The notes: generated from the sequence alone by a model not told the origin. Counted from the stretch's first letter, positions 17,904-27,571 are shown. The stretch is DNA of 64,000 bases from Streptomyces sp. WMMC500 (GCF_027497195.1 NZ_CP114905.1:7203001-7267000); one strand, 5' to 3'. Translations and numbers: made by a program.

Positions 17904-19059
17904 GCCGCCCGGGCTGAGCGTCCGCATGAAGCTCACGCTCAGCTACGCCGGATTCCTCATGCTGGCGGGCGCCCTGCTGCTCGCCGCCATCGGCGTGTTC
18001 CTCCTGCGGCAGGGGTGGTTGCAGACCACCGACGAGGGGGCGTGGAGGGCGACTCCGGGCACCTCGTTCCTGCGCGGCTTCGCCCCGACGGCGGCGGCGG
18101 TCATGCTGTTCCTCCTGGTGTTCGGCCTCCTCGGGGGGTGGTTCCTCGCCGGCCGCATGCTCGCCCCGCTCACCCGCATCACGGACGCCACCCGCAAGGC
18201 CACCAGCGGATCGCTCTCCCACCGGATCCGGCTGCCGGGCCGCAGCGACGAGTTCCGCGAACTCGCCGACGCCTTCGACGCGATGCTCACCCGGCTGGAG
18301 GCGCACGTCGCCGAGCAGCGGAGATTCGCGGCCAACGCCTCGCACGAGCTCCGCACCCCGCTCGCCATCTCCAAGACGCTCCTCGACGTGGCACGTACCG
18401 ACCCGCACCAGGACACCGCCGAACTCCTCGCCCGCCTCCGCACGGTCAACACCCGGGCGATCGACCTCACCGAGGCGCTGCTGCTGCTCAGCCGCGCCGA
18501 CCAGCGGTCCTTCACCCCCGAGCACGTCGACCTGTCCCTGCTCGCCGAAGAGGCCACCGAGACGCTGCTGCCGCTCGCGGAGAAGCACGGCGTCACCGTC
18601 GAGACCGGCGGCGACATCACCCCCGCGAGCGGTTCTCCGGCGCTGCTGCTGCAACTCACCTCGAACCTCGTCCACAACGCGATCGTCCACAACCTGCCCG
18701 AGGGCGGCGCCGTGTGGGTCACCACCGGCGTCCGCCCGACGACCGTCGTGCTCACCGTCGAGAACACCGGCGAGCGGATCGACCCGCGGCTGGCCTCGAC
18801 GCTCACCGAACCGTTCCAGCGCGGCACCGAACGCGTCCGCACCGACCACGCGGGGGTCGGCCTGGGCCTGGCCATCGTCCAGACCCTCACCACGGCCCAC
18901 GACGGCACGCTCACCCTCACCCCGCGCCCCGCCGGCGGGCTCCGCGTCAGCGTGGAACTGCCGGGGATCGCGAAAGAAGTATTGCGCAATGATTCTTTCG
19001 TATCTACGGTCCCCGCATGGGGCGAGAACCGGAGCGCATCACCGAGCTGGAGCAACTGA
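17896..19059 (+). CDS. VanS-like sensor histidine kinase
   Basis: A 387-aa kinase with two transmembrane helices (LTLSYAGFLMLAGALLLAAIG; FAPTAAAVMLFLLVFGLLGGW), a short external loop of about 30 aa, HAMP, dimerisation domain with the phospho-His in FAANASHELRTPLA, and ATPase boxes N (NLVHNAIVHN), G1 (VENTGERID) and G2 (GVGLGLAIV). The small external loop suggests sensing at or in the membrane. GTG 17896 is my choice; GTG 17869 and ATG 17926 are alternatives. The last 14 codons run through the operator, promoter and start of the next gene, so the C-terminal tail (about 20 aa) is unusual. Confidence 0.9.
   Translation: MRRPPGLSVRMKLTLSYAGFLMLAGALLLAAIGVFLLRQGWLQTTDEGAWRATPGTSFLRGFAPTAAAVMLFLLVFGLLGGWFLAGRMLAPLTRITDATRKATSGSLSHRIRLPGRSDEFRELADAFDAMLTRLEAHVAEQRRFAANASHELRTPLAISKTLLDVARTDPHQDTAELLARLRTVNTRAIDLTEALLLLSRADQRSFTPEHVDLSLLAEEATETLLPLAEKHGVTVETGGDITPASGSPALLLQLTSNLVHNAIVHNLPEGGAVWVTTGVRPTTVVLTVENTGERIDPRLASTLTEPFQRGTERVRTDHAGVGLGLAIVQTLTTAHDGTLTLTPRPAGGLRVSVELPGIAKEVLRNDSFVSTVPAWGENRSASPSWSN
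18971..19010 (+). promoter_or_regulatory. ArsR-type operator and leaderless promoter inside the kinase 3' end
   Basis: A 30-bp palindrome (18971-19000): outer arms CGAAAGAA/TTCTTTCG around the inner palindrome ATTGCGCAAT (18981-18990), 13 of 15 pairs matched. TTGCGC (18983-18988) serves as -35, then 16 bp, then TACGGT (19005-19010), which ends 6 nt before the arsR ATG. Operator overlaps the -35, as expected for autorepression. Confidence 0.72.
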
Positions 19060-19655
19060 AGGCGTTCACCCACCCGCTGCGCATCGAGCTGTACCGGCTG
19101 CTCACGGTGGCCCGTACCGCCACCGCGTCGCACCTGGCGGAGCAGGTGGACGAGGCGGTGTCGCTGGTCAGTTACCACCTGCGCAAGCTCGCCGGGCACG
19201 GCTTCATCGAGGAGGCGGCGGAGCAGGGCAGGGACGGGCGGGAGCGCTGGTGGCGGGTCTCGGCGCAGCGGTCCTTCACCTTCCGGTCCGCGGACTTCGA
19301 CGACACCCCGGAGGGCGCGGCGGCGCTGACGGGCGTCACCCGCGAGCTGCTGGCCACCCGGACGCGCACCTACCTCGGCTACCTGGACCAGCAGGCCGGG
19401 TGGGGGCGGGAGTGGACGCGGGCGGCGTTCAGCTCGGAGTACACCGTACGGCTGACGGCGGACGAACTGCGGGAGCTGGCGGAGGAGATGGGCGCGTTCG
19501 TCCGCAGGTGGCGGGAGCGGGCTGAGGCGGCGGAGGCGGCTGAAAGGGCCGAGCCGGCTGAGCCGGCCGAAAGGGCCGAGGGCGCGGAGGCCGCGGAACC
19601 CGCCGGGCGTGAGACCGTCGCCCTCCACCTCTACGGCTTCCCGTTCCGCCCGTGA
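19017..19655 (+). CDS. ArsR-like winged-helix repressor
   Basis: A 212-aa regulator. The N-terminal ArsR-type wHTH spans about residues 10-75 (LKAFTHPLRIELYRLLTVAR; ASHLAEQVDEAVSLVSYHLRKLAGHGFIEEA). The C-terminal half lacks obvious metal-binding cysteines and ends in a Glu/Ala-rich repeated segment (EAAERAEPAEPAERAEGAEAAEPAG). ATG 19017 sits 6 nt after TACGGT (leaderless). The stop overlaps the next GTG (GTGA), so it is coupled to an MFS exporter. It probably represses its own operon; a small-molecule inducer exported by the MFS protein is the natural guess. Confidence 0.9.
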   Translation: MGREPERITELEQLKAFTHPLRIELYRLLTVARTATASHLAEQVDEAVSLVSYHLRKLAGHGFIEEAAEQGRDGRERWWRVSAQRSFTFRSADFDDTPEGAAALTGVTRELLATRTRTYLGYLDQQAGWGREWTRAAFSSEYTVRLTADELRELAEEMGAFVRRWRERAEAAEAAERAEPAEPAERAEGAEAAEPAGRETVALHLYGFPFRP

Positions 19656-21091
19656 GCCCCGGGCCCGCCCCCAGGCCCGCCACCGCCACCGCCGCGCCAC
19701 AGGCGCCGCCCGCGTACCGCGACGCCGGCGTCCTGCGGTGGCTCGCCGCGTACACCCTCTCCGTGCTCGGCGACGGCGTGTTCTTCCTCGCCCTCGGCTG
19801 GGCCGCCCAGCGGACGGCGGGACCGGCGGAGACCGGGGTGGTGATGGCGGTGGGCTCGGTGCCGCGCGCGGTGCTGATGCTCGGCGGGGGAGTGGTCGCC
19901 GACCGCTTCGGGCCGCGCCTGGTCGTCATCGGCGCGGACGCGGCGCGCTGCGTCCTCATCCTGGCCGGCGCCGCGGCCGTAGGGATCGCCGCACCCGGGC
20001 TGTGGCTGCTGGTCGCGGTGGCGCTGGCGTTCGGCGCGGCCGACGCGCTGTTCCTGCCCGCGGTCGGCGCGCTGCCGGCGCGGCTCGCGCCGCCGGAGGA
20101 ACTGGGCCGGATCGCCGGGCTGCGGTTGCTGGCCCTGCGTCTCGGCGGCGCCGCCGCCGCGCCGGTCGGGGGGTACGCGCTGGTGCTGGGCGGCCCCGCG
20201 GCGGCGTTCGCGGCGGCGGGGCTGCTGTTCGCCGCGTCGGTGCCGCTGCTGACGACGCTGCGCGTACGACCCCTGCCCGCAGGGGGCGCACGGGACGACG
20301 CGCACCGGCCGGACACGGACACGGACGCGGGCGCGGGCGCGGCGCGGCGGCGGCGCGGTCGCCTCCGCCGGCGGCCCCGGCCGGGGCCCGGCCCCCGGCG
20401 CCACTCGGCGGGCGCCGGGCGGGAGTTGCGCGAAGGGCTGCGCTACGTACGCGGCCACCGGCTCGTCGGGCCGCTCGTACTCTCCGGCGCGATCAGCGAG
20501 TTCGGCCTCAACGGCCCGCTCAGCGTCGGCCTCGTCCTCCTCGCCGCGGAACGCGGCTGGGGCGCCGCCGGACTCGGCTGGCTCGTCGGCGCGTTCGGCC
20601 TCGGCGCCGGCGCCGGAGCGCTGCTCCTCGCCGTCGCCGGCGGGCTGCCGCGCCCCGGGATCGTCCACATCGTCACGCTCGTCGTGTCCGGCGCCGCACT
20701 CGGCTCCGTCGCGCTCGCGCCGTCACCCGGGCTCGCGGTTGCCGCCTGCGGACTCGGCGGCCTCGCGGGCGGCGTCTGCGGGGGACTGGCGTACGCGCTG
20801 ATCCAGACCTCCGCCGCGCCCGCCTACCTCGGCCGCGTCACCGCCGCCACGAGCCTGACAGGACTGGGTCTTGCGCCGCTGTGCTACCCGCTGGTCGGCG
20901 CGGCCGTCGGCGCCTGGGGGAGCGCGCCGGTCTTCCTCGCCTGCGGCGCGTTCAGTTGCCTGGGCGCCGTCGTCTGCCTCGCCGCGCCCGCCGTACGCCG
21001 GGCAGAGCTGCCCCGGGCGCGCGGCCCGCGCCGCAGGCGTGGCGCCGGTACGGGCCCGCTGGCGGACCCGCCGCCCGTCCCGGCCCCGTAG
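19652..21091 (+). CDS. MFS exporter (MFS_3 / multidrug type)
   Basis: A 479-aa major facilitator with about 12 helices. Sequence landmarks are LSVLGDGVFFLALGW in helix 1, the loop VVADRFGPR (motif A) and GLRLLALRLGGAAAAPVGG. A long, basic, Arg/Pro/Gly-rich cytoplasmic loop (about residues 210-255) separates the halves. The GTG start overlaps the ArsR stop by 4 bp. The substrate is unknown; the regulator pairing suggests efflux of a toxic or signalling molecule. Confidence 0.88.
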   Translation: MSPGPAPRPATATAAPQAPPAYRDAGVLRWLAAYTLSVLGDGVFFLALGWAAQRTAGPAETGVVMAVGSVPRAVLMLGGGVVADRFGPRLVVIGADAARCVLILAGAAAVGIAAPGLWLLVAVALAFGAADALFLPAVGALPARLAPPEELGRIAGLRLLALRLGGAAAAPVGGYALVLGGPAAAFAAAGLLFAASVPLLTTLRVRPLPAGGARDDAHRPDTDTDAGAGAARRRRGRLRRRPRPGPGPRRHSAGAGRELREGLRYVRGHRLVGPLVLSGAISEFGLNGPLSVGLVLLAAERGWGAAGLGWLVGAFGLGAGAGALLLAVAGGLPRPGIVHIVTLVVSGAALGSVALAPSPGLAVAACGLGGLAGGVCGGLAYALIQTSAAPAYLGRVTAATSLTGLGLAPLCYPLVGAAVGAWGSAPVFLACGAFSCLGAVVCLAAPAVRRAELPRARGPRRRRGAGTGPLADPPPVPAP

Positions 21092-21099
21092 CGGAGCAC

Positions 21100-21121
21100 G
21101 CGCGGCGCCCCCGCGCCGCGC
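21100..21121. terminator. 9-bp stem-loop between convergent MFS and TIGR03085 genes
   Basis: GCGCGGCGC (21100-21108) pairs with 21113-21121 around CCCC. It lies in the 49 bp between two convergent stops and can serve both. Confidence 0.6.
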
Positions 21122-21140
21122 AACTCGCCGCCGCGGGACG

Positions 21141-21773
21141 TCAGAAGCCGAGCGGCGCCGACTGCGCCACCGCCACGGCGTCGTCGTCGCCCGCCAGCTC
21201 CACCTTCGCCGCCTCCTGCCGCCCGGTGGCGAACAGCAGCAGCTCCCCCGGCTCCCCGGTCACCGTGACCACCGGCGCGCCCCGGTGGGCCACCGCCGTC
21301 TGCCCGTCGGGCCGGCGCAGCACGAGACCCACTGGCGACTTGCGGCCCATCATCCGGGCGCCGCGCTCCAGGCGGTGCCACAGCGCGTCGGAGAAGACCG
21401 GGTCCAGCTCCCGCGGCGCGTAGTCCGGCTGCGCGCGGCGGACGTCCTCGGCGTGGACGTAGAACTCCACGATGTTCGCGGCCTCGTCGACCTGCTTGAG
21501 CGCGAACGGCGAGAACCGCGGCGGCCCGCCGCGGATGAGCCCCACCAACTCCTCGTAGGGCTTCTGCCGGAACTCCGCCTGCACGCGCTCCAGCCGGTTC
21601 TGCAGTTGCTTGAACAGCAGGCCGCCCGCCGCGTCCTGCCGCCGCTCGCGCACCACCACGTGCGCGGCCAGGTCGTACGTCGTCCAGCCCTCGCACAGCG
21701 TCGGCGCCTCGGGCCCGGCGCCCTCCAGCAGATCGGCGAGGAGCAGCCGTTCCCGCTTCGCATGGGTCGTCAT
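21141..21773 (-). CDS. TIGR03085 family protein (DinB/maleylpyruvate-isomerase-like)
   Basis: A 210-aa actinobacterial protein of the TIGR03085 family, a DinB-like four-helix fold related to mycothiol-dependent maleylpyruvate isomerases. The signature is at the start: [20 protein letters not shown] followed by [19 protein letters not shown], with a later metal-type His in [15 protein letters not shown]. The C-terminal part is an SCP2-like beta region. ATG 21773 follows TAGGGT (minus strand 21785-21780) by 6 nt, so leaderless. The reaction is unknown; mycothiol-dependent chemistry is inference from the fold. Confidence 0.88.
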   Translation of the reverse strand: MTTHAKRERLLLADLLEGAGPEAPTLCEGWTTYDLAAHVVVRERRQDAAGGLLFKQLQNRLERVQAEFRQKPYEELVGLIRGGPPRFSPFALKQVDEAANIVEFYVHAEDVRRAQPDYAPRELDPVFSDALWHRLERGARMMGRKSPVGLVLRRPDGQTAVAHRGAPVVTVTGEPGELLLFATGRQEAAKVELAGDDDAVAVAQSAPLGF

Positions 21774-21855
21774 GCGGCAACCCTACGGCCGCCGGCACCG
21801 CCGGGGCACGCAAGGCCGCGCCGGGAGTCGGCGCCCGCGCGGCGCGGGCGGGGGG

Positions 21856-22533
21856 TCAGGGCAGCGGCCCGGTCAGCTTCGGTCCTTCGGGCTCGGTGCT
21901 CAGTGTCAGCGCGCAGGAGATCTCGTCCTGGCTCTGGTACTCGTACGTCGTCAGCGTCGGGTAGAGCGCGTAGTAAAAGTAGTGCCGCCCGTCCGCCGGC
22001 ATCGTCTCCAGCTTCTCCTCCGCGGCCCGCTGGCACAGCCCCAGCGCCTCGTCGTCGAGCGCGTCGCCGTCCGGGAAGTCGCCGGTGAGCGTGCGGTTGC
22101 CGATGACCTCGCCGTCGTGCGGGCCGGTGCACGAGCGGGTCTCGACCGAGTCGACGTCGGTGTCCAGCGAGGGGTGGTCGAAGCACTCGCCGGTCCGCAG
22201 CACCACGTACGGGAGGTGCGACTCGCTCGGCTCCAGATCACCCCGCGCGTCGGCGGTGCCCGCCGCGGATCCCGCGCTCGCGCTCTTCGTCTCCTTGCCG
22301 CCGCCGAGGTCGTCGTCTCCCGAAGGCTCTCCCGACGGATCGCCCGCCGGCCGCTCCGCGCTGCCCAGCGGGCGCGGTCCGCCCGCCTGTGTCCCGTCGC
22401 CCTCGCCGCCGCCGCGCAGCGCGAGGAAGGCGACGGCCGCCACGGTGACGAGCAGGGCCGCGGCCACCGCGACGGTGACGGCGGTCTTCGGCCCGCGAGG
22501 TCTCGCGGGCGGATCCGGAGGTGGGTTGGTCAT
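21856..22533 (-). CDS. Septum-formation-domain membrane protein
   Basis: A 225-aa protein with one N-terminal helix ([23 protein letters not shown]), a low-complexity Gly/Ser/Glu-rich linker, and an external domain of about 120 aa with the cysteine/histidine pattern of Septum_form proteins ([48 protein letters not shown]). Four cysteines probably form two disulfides. ATG 22533 has no Shine-Dalgarno. It is divergent from hisI. The name reflects the domain family; a role in cell division is not established here. Confidence 0.72.
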   Translation of the reverse strand: MTNPPPDPPARPRGPKTAVTVAVAAALLVTVAAVAFLALRGGGEGDGTQAGGPRPLGSAERPAGDPSGEPSGDDDLGGGKETKSASAGSAAGTADARGDLEPSESHLPYVVLRTGECFDHPSLDTDVDSVETRSCTGPHDGEVIGNRTLTGDFPDGDALDDEALGLCQRAAEEKLETMPADGRHYFYYALYPTLTTYEYQSQDEISCALTLSTEPEGPKLTGPLP

Positions 22534-22648
22534 GGGCGAAGCATGCCCTATCGACACGATCCGATGTACGGGAAGGGTCATCCCCGTACCGCGCGCGCCG
22601 CGCCGTCCGGCACCGTGGTGCGGTCGTCTCTGTTGGCACAATGGCCCC

Positions 22649-23026
22649 ATGACCGGCAACCGGCCCGCGCGGCCCTCCGACCTCGATCCCGCCGTCGCGG
22701 CGCGCCTGAAGCGGAACGCCGACGGGCTGCTGCCCGCCGTCGTGCAGCAGTACGACAGCGGCGAAGTGCTCATGCTCGCGTGGATGGACGACGAGGCGCT
22801 GCACCGCACGCTGACCACCGGCCGCGGCACGTACTACAGCCGCAGCCGAAAGGAGTACTGGGTCAAGGGCGAGACGTCCGGTCACGTGCAGCACGTGAAG
22901 TCGGTCGCGCTCGACTGCGACGCCGACACCGTGCTCGTCCGCGTGGACCAGGTCGGCCCCGCCTGCCACACCGGCAGCCGCACCTGCTTCGAGGGCCGCG
23001 AGCTGACCGTGGGCGGCGCCCGGTGA
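22649..23026 (+). CDS. hisI: Phosphoribosyl-AMP cyclohydrolase
   Basis: A 125-aa HisI enzyme that opens the adenine ring of PR-AMP in the third step of histidine synthesis. Motifs: [28 protein letters not shown], the Mg/Zn aspartates in LDCDADTVL, and the zinc cysteines in [12 protein letters not shown] 22649 is 6 nt downstream of CACAAT (22637-22642), so leaderless. The stop overlaps the trpE GTG by 4 bp, coupling a histidine gene to a tryptophan gene. Confidence 0.96.
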   Translation: MTGNRPARPSDLDPAVAARLKRNADGLLPAVVQQYDSGEVLMLAWMDDEALHRTLTTGRGTYYSRSRKEYWVKGETSGHVQHVKSVALDCDADTVLVRVDQVGPACHTGSRTCFEGRELTVGGAR

Positions 23027-24576
23027 ACATCCCCGACCGGGAGACGTTCCGCACGCTGGCCAAGGACCGCCGCGTCATCCCCGTCGTGCGCCGGCTGCTG
23101 GCCGACGGCGACACGCCCGTGGGGCTGTACCGCAAGCTCGCCGGCGAGCGCCCCGGGACCTTCCTGCTGGAGTCCGCGGAGAACGGCCGCACGTGGTCGC
23201 GGTACTCGTTCGTCGGCGTGCGCAGCGCCGCCACGCTCACCGAGCGCGACGGCCGCGCCCACTGGCTCGGCACCCCGCCCGTCGGCCTGCCCACCGAAGG
23301 CGACCCGCTCGCCGCCCTGCGCGCCACCGTCGAGGCCCTGCACACCCCGCGGGACCTGCACGAGCGCGCTGACGGCCGGGACGCGCTGCCGCCCTTCACC
23401 GGCGGCATGGTCGGCTATCTCGGCTACGACGCCGTGCGGCGGCTGGAGCGCATCGGCGACAGCACCGCCGACGACCTGCGGCTGCCGGAGATGACGATGC
23501 TGCTCACCTCCGACCTCGCCGTCCTCGACCACTGGGACGGCAGCGTCCTGCTGATCGCCAACGCGATCAACCACAACGACCTCGACACCGGCGTCGACGA
23601 GGCGTACGCGGACGCGGTCGCCAGGCTCGACGCGATGACCGCCGACCTCGCCCGCCCGGCCGCCGCGAGCGCGGCGCCGCTGCCGCCCTCCGAACTGCCG
23701 GCGTACGGCGAGCTGTGGGGCGGCGCGGAGTTCCGGTCGGCCGTCGAGGACATCAAGGAGCGGATCAGGGCGGGGGAGGCGTTCCAGGTCGTGCCCTCGC
23801 AGCGGTTCGAGACGCCGTGCGCCGCGAGCGCCCTCGACGTCTACCGCGTGCTGCGGGCCACCAACCCCAGCCCGTACATGTATCTGATCCGGCTGCCCGA
23901 GACCGCGGGCGCGGGGAGCGCGTTCGACATCGTCGGCTCCAGCCCCGAGGCGCTGGTCAGGGTCGAGGACGGGCGCGCCCTGCTGCACCCCATCGCGGGG
24001 ACGCGCCCGCGCGGCGCCACGCCGCAGCAGGACGCGGCGCTGGCCGAGGAGTTGCTCGCCGACGAGAAGGAGCGCGCCGAGCACCTGATGCTCGTCGACC
24101 TCGGGCGCAACGACCTCGGCCGGGTCTGCGAGCCCGGCAGCGTCGAGGTCGTGGACTTCATGTCGGTCGAGCGCTACAGCCACGTCATGCACATCGTCTC
24201 CACGGTCACCGGCCGGCTCGCCCCGGGACGTACGGCCTTCGACGTGCTCACCGCCTGCTTCCCCGCCGGGACGCTGTCGGGGGCGCCCAAGCCGCGGGCG
24301 CTGCAGATCATCGAGGAGCTGGAGCCCACGCGGCGCGGGCTGTACGGCGGCTGCGTCGGGTACCTGGACTTCGCCGGCGACGCGGACACCGCCATCGCGA
24401 TCCGCACGGCGCTGCTGCGCGACGGAACGGCGTACGTGCAGGCGGGCGCGGGCATCGTGGCGGACTCCGACCCGGCGGCCGAGGACACGGAGTGCCGCAA
24501 CAAGGCGGCGGCGGTGCTGCGGGCGGTCGCCGCGGCGGGGCACCTGTCGCGCGCGGGCCGGGAGGCGGGGGCGTAG
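23023..24576 (+). CDS. trpE: Anthranilate synthase component I
   Basis: A 517-aa TrpE converting chorismate (with the glutaminase partner, not in this window) to anthranilate. The Trp feedback element FLLES stands near residue 45 and the chorismate-binding domain is complete ([62 protein letters not shown]). The GTG start at 23023 overlaps hisI, leaving no room for a tryptophan leader-peptide attenuator; control must come from elsewhere. Confidence 0.96.
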   Translation: MNIPDRETFRTLAKDRRVIPVVRRLLADGDTPVGLYRKLAGERPGTFLLESAENGRTWSRYSFVGVRSAATLTERDGRAHWLGTPPVGLPTEGDPLAALRATVEALHTPRDLHERADGRDALPPFTGGMVGYLGYDAVRRLERIGDSTADDLRLPEMTMLLTSDLAVLDHWDGSVLLIANAINHNDLDTGVDEAYADAVARLDAMTADLARPAAASAAPLPPSELPAYGELWGGAEFRSAVEDIKERIRAGEAFQVVPSQRFETPCAASALDVYRVLRATNPSPYMYLIRLPETAGAGSAFDIVGSSPEALVRVEDGRALLHPIAGTRPRGATPQQDAALAEELLADEKERAEHLMLVDLGRNDLGRVCEPGSVEVVDFMSVERYSHVMHIVSTVTGRLAPGRTAFDVLTACFPAGTLSGAPKPRALQIIEELEPTRRGLYGGCVGYLDFAGDADTAIAIRTALLRDGTAYVQAGAGIVADSDPAAEDTECRNKAAAVLRAVAAAGHLSRAGREAGA

Positions 24577-24761
24577 CGGGACGCCCGGCTGCCGTGCGGG
24601 CCGGCTGCGGCGGCGGGACCGGGCCGCGACCGCGGTGGCGGTGCGGCCGTACGCAACGGGCCCTGTCAGCCCGGCCCGAGGGCCGCGGCTCCGGCGTACG
24701 CGTTCCGGCCACCCGCGCCCCCTGACCGAAGCGGCCCCGGCGGGTGCGAGACACTTGCGGG

Positions 24762-25376
24762 GTGACAGCTCAGTCCGGCTCCCGTGCCCCCCTCGCCGCC
24801 GCCCTGCTCTCCGGCGCGCTCGGAGCCGCCGTGGTCCTCGTCGCCGCCGGCCGCACCTGGGCCGAGGGCGAGGCCCCCACCCCCGTCGCGGACGCCGTGC
24901 TGCCCGTGACCGCCGGCGGCCGGGACGTCACCGGCGTACCGGCCGCGCTGGCGATCGTCGGACTCGCCGCGCTCGTCGCCGTCTTCGCCGTCCGCCGCGC
25001 CGGCCGCGTCGTCGTCGCCGCACTGCTCACGCTCTGCGGCGTCGGCGTGATCGCCGCCTCCGCCCTCGGCGCCTCCGACACCGACGCACTCGACGACCAG
25101 GCCGCGGAGGCCGCGGGCCTCACCGGCGCCGCGGTGGAAGCCGTCAGCCACACCGCCTGGCCCTGGGTGAGCCTGGCCGGCGGCGTGCTGCTGCTCTGCG
25201 CCGGGCTGCTCGCGCTGCGCTACGGCTCCGGCTGGCCGGCGATGTCCGGGCGCTACGAGCGCCCCGGCGGCGCCGTCGCGGCCCGCCCGCGGCGGTCCGC
25301 ACCCGTGGACCCCGAGCGGCCCGAGGAGCTGTGGAAGGCCCTCGACCGCGGCGAGGACCCCACCCGCGAGCGCTGA
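24762..25376 (+). CDS. Trp-biosynthesis-associated membrane protein (TIGR02234)
   Basis: A 204-aa protein with four predicted helices (LAAALLSGALGAAVVLVAAG; ALAIVGLAALVAVFAV; VVVAALLTLCGVGVIAASAL; WVSLAGGVLLLCAGLLAL) and a cytoplasmic tail ending DPERPEELWKALDRGEDPT. This is the TIGR02234 family, which regularly lies between trpE and trpC in actinobacteria. GTG 24762 is 6 nt after GACACT (24750-24755), indicating a leaderless mRNA. The molecular role is not known; transport or sensing of an aromatic metabolite is only a suggestion from context. Confidence 0.9.
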   Translation: MTAQSGSRAPLAAALLSGALGAAVVLVAAGRTWAEGEAPTPVADAVLPVTAGGRDVTGVPAALAIVGLAALVAVFAVRRAGRVVVAALLTLCGVGVIAASALGASDTDALDDQAAEAAGLTGAAVEAVSHTAWPWVSLAGGVLLLCAGLLALRYGSGWPAMSGRYERPGGAVAARPRRSAPVDPERPEELWKALDRGEDPTRER

Positions 25377-25465
25377 CCGGACCCCCGCGCCGGAGGCGTA
25401 GACCGATCGGGGACAATGGCGGCGTCTGGTGATATGAGCGGTTGTATGTTTCGAGGAGCGCAGTA

Positions 25466-25690
25466 ATGGCGGAGAACCACGACCACGGACACACGCCGGC
25501 CGCATGGACCGCGGTGGTCATCATCTTCATCGGGTTCTGCGTCTCGGGCGCCCTGATGGTCATGGACCAGCCGCTGCTCTTCTGGCTGAGCCTGATCATC
25601 ATTCCCCTCGGCGGCGTGGTCGGCGCCGTGATGCGCGGCATGGGGCTGGGCAAGAAGCCGGTGCCGCCGGTGCGCATGGCCGGCGAGTAG
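25466..25690 (+). CDS. HGxxPAAW-motif small membrane protein
   Basis: A 74-aa protein with the defining motif HGHTPAAW (residues 7-14) and two transmembrane helices. The family is restricted to actinobacteria and is commonly found in this trp neighbourhood. ATG 25466 has a textbook GAGGAG 7 nt upstream. Function unknown; the conserved His/Trp motif lies at the membrane entry of helix 1. Confidence 0.9.
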   Translation: MAENHDHGHTPAAWTAVVIIFIGFCVSGALMVMDQPLLFWLSLIIIPLGGVVGAVMRGMGLGKKPVPPVRMAGE

Positions 25691-25826
25691 CCCGTACGAC
25701 CCGCGGCGGGTCCCCGGCGCGCGACGCCCGGGGCCCGCGGCCACCGCCCGCGTTCCGCGTCGCCCCTCCCGGCCGTGCGCCCCGCCGCGGGATGCGCCGC
25801 CGGGCCGAAACCGGGACAATTCGGGT

Positions 25827-26306
25827 GTGTTCGCCCGTACCGCCGCAACTGTTCCGCTACGGCGCCTCGCGCCCCCGCTCGCCGCGCTGGCCTGCGCCGC
25901 CGCCGGCTTCGCCGCGGTCGGCGCCCTCGACCCGAACGAGCCCGGCCGCTACCCGCGGTGCCCCGTCCCGGCGTACACGGGCCTGGCCTGCCCCGGCTGC
26001 GGCGGCCTGCGTGCCATCCACGCGCTCGCCCACGGCGAGGTGACCGCCGCGCTCGGTGCCAACGCCCTCGTGGTCCTCGGCGCGGCCGTCCTCGCCGTGG
26101 CGGTGCTGCGCTCACTGCTCGCGGCGTTCCGGCCGCGCCCGGCGTCAGCGCCGGGGGCGCAGCCGCGGCCCGCCGGCGCGGCGGCCCGGCCGGCCCGCGG
26201 GCCGCTCCCGATTTCCGCGCCGTCGCCGGGGGTGGTGCTGTTCGCGCTGGTCGCGGCGTTTACGCTCGTGCGGAACCTGTCGTTCGGCTCGGTGCTCGGG
26301 CCGTAG
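25827..26306 (+). CDS. DUF2752 membrane protein
   Basis: A 159-aa protein with three helices and the DUF2752 signature [21 protein letters not shown], preceded by [14 protein letters not shown] Pro/Ala-rich loop separates the last helix. The GTG start 25827 is 6 nt after GACAAT (25815-25820), hence leaderless. The cysteine motif sits at a membrane interface and may bind metal or form disulfides. Function unknown. Confidence 0.88.
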   Translation: MFARTAATVPLRRLAPPLAALACAAAGFAAVGALDPNEPGRYPRCPVPAYTGLACPGCGGLRAIHALAHGEVTAALGANALVVLGAAVLAVAVLRSLLAAFRPRPASAPGAQPRPAGAAARPARGPLPISAPSPGVVLFALVAAFTLVRNLSFGSVLGP

Positions 26307-26454
26307 CGGCACCCCGTCCGACCCGTGGGACGGAGAAGGTCCGGATTCGGGGCTTCCGCCCGGTGCCGGATACCATCGCTGTACCCGAACAGCCGCCCGT
26401 CGGCCGCCGGCGCCCCGCGCCGGCACCGGCGCCAGCAGAAAGGGGTCCGCTCGC

Positions 26455-27264
26455 GTGAGTGTGCTCGACGAGATCATTGACGGCGTGCGCGACGACCTCG
26501 CCGAGCGGCAGGCCCGGGTCGGCCTCGACGAGCTGAAGGAGCGCGCCGCCCGGGCGCCCGAGGCGCGGGACGGAGTGGCCGCGCTGCGCGGCGACAGCGT
26601 CACCGTCGTCTGCGAGGTCAAGCGCTCCAGCCCGTCCAAGGGCGCGCTCGCGGCCATCGCCGACCCGGCCGCGCTCGCCGCGGACTACGAGGCGGGCGGC
26701 GCCGCCGTCATCAGCGTCCTGACCGAGCAGCGCCGCTTCGGCGGCTCGCTGGCCGACCTGGAGGCCGTGCGCGCCAAGGTGGACCTGCCGGTGCTGCGCA
26801 AGGACTTCGTCGTCACGGCGTACCAGCTCTGGGAGGCGCGGGCGTACGGCGCGGACCTGGTGCTGCTGATCGTCGCCGCGCTGGACCAGGAGGCGCTGGT
26901 CTCGCTGGTGGAGCGGGCCGAGTCCATCGGGCTCACGCCGCTGGTCGAGGTGCACGACGAGGAGGAGACCGAGCGGGCGGTGGCCGCCGGGGCGAAGATC
27001 ATCGGCGTGAACGCGCGGAACCTCAAGACGCTCGAGGTGGACCGCGGCAACTTCGGCCGGGTGGCCCCCGAGATCCCCGACCACATCGTCAAGATCGCCG
27101 AGTCCGGCGTGCGCGGCCCGCACGACCTCATCGCCTACGCGAACGACGGCGCCGACGCCGTGCTCGTCGGCGAGTCCCTGGTCACCGGCAAGGACCCGCG
27201 CGCCGCCGTCGCCGACCTCGTCGCCGCCGGCGCCCACCCCGCGCTGCGGCACGGACGGGGCTGA
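26455..27264 (+). CDS. trpC: Indole-3-glycerol phosphate synthase
   Basis: A 269-aa TrpC that closes the indole ring from CdRP. The TIM-barrel catalytic motifs are complete: [11 protein letters not shown] (catalytic Lys and phosphate loop), [44 protein letters not shown] and [14 protein letters not shown] 26455 has AAAGGGG 9 nt upstream. It begins the trpC-trpM-trpB-trpA set. The upstream 148 bp contain TACCAT but no run of Trp codons. Confidence 0.96.
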   Translation: MSVLDEIIDGVRDDLAERQARVGLDELKERAARAPEARDGVAALRGDSVTVVCEVKRSSPSKGALAAIADPAALAADYEAGGAAVISVLTEQRRFGGSLADLEAVRAKVDLPVLRKDFVVTAYQLWEARAYGADLVLLIVAALDQEALVSLVERAESIGLTPLVEVHDEEETERAVAAGAKIIGVNARNLKTLEVDRGNFGRVAPEIPDHIVKIAESGVRGPHDLIAYANDGADAVLVGESLVTGKDPRAAVADLVAAGAHPALRHGRG

Positions 27265-27271
27265 CGCCCCG

Positions 27272-27545
27272 GTGACCGTGCGAGTGGACCGGCCACTTCC
27301 GTCCGGCGGCCCGGGCGGCGTCGCCGCGGGGGCCGGGCGCCGTGCCGTACGCACGGCAGTCGCCCAGCCGTCGGGCGTCCTCGCCCCCGGGTGCCGGCCG
27401 CGCGGCTGCCGGGCCCCGGCGCGGCGCGTGCGCGGGCGGCGCGTGCGGTACCACATCGGGGCCGAGCCCGGTCAGATCAACGGCATGCGATGGCAGCCGG
27501 CGTGTCCCCGCGCCGTCCGTCATCCGTTCCGACCGAGGATCCCTC

Positions 27546-27571
<26 letters not shown>
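27272..27571 (+). CDS. trpM: TrpM-like small protein between trpC and trpB
   Basis: A small basic protein in the position of trpM, a modulator of tryptophan synthesis and differentiation described in S. coelicolor. The conserved-looking core is [18 protein letters not shown] followed by [11 protein letters not shown]. Third-position GC is high up to that core and falls after it, so the last 25 codons, which overlap the trpB start by 26 bp, may be less constrained. The start could be GTG 27272, 27278 or 27284. No fold is evident; high Arg content suggests nucleic acid or protein contact. Identification rests on synteny and remembered similarity. Confidence 0.62.

Noticed and set aside
16432-19059. 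Vancomycin-resistance cluster
   Set aside because: VanY-, VanR- and VanS-like genes are present, but vanH, vanA/D-type ligase and vanX are absent; these families are common housekeeping genes.
26307-26454. Trp attenuator or leader peptide before trpC
   Set aside because: No short frame with a run of TGG codons and no convincing anti-terminator pair.
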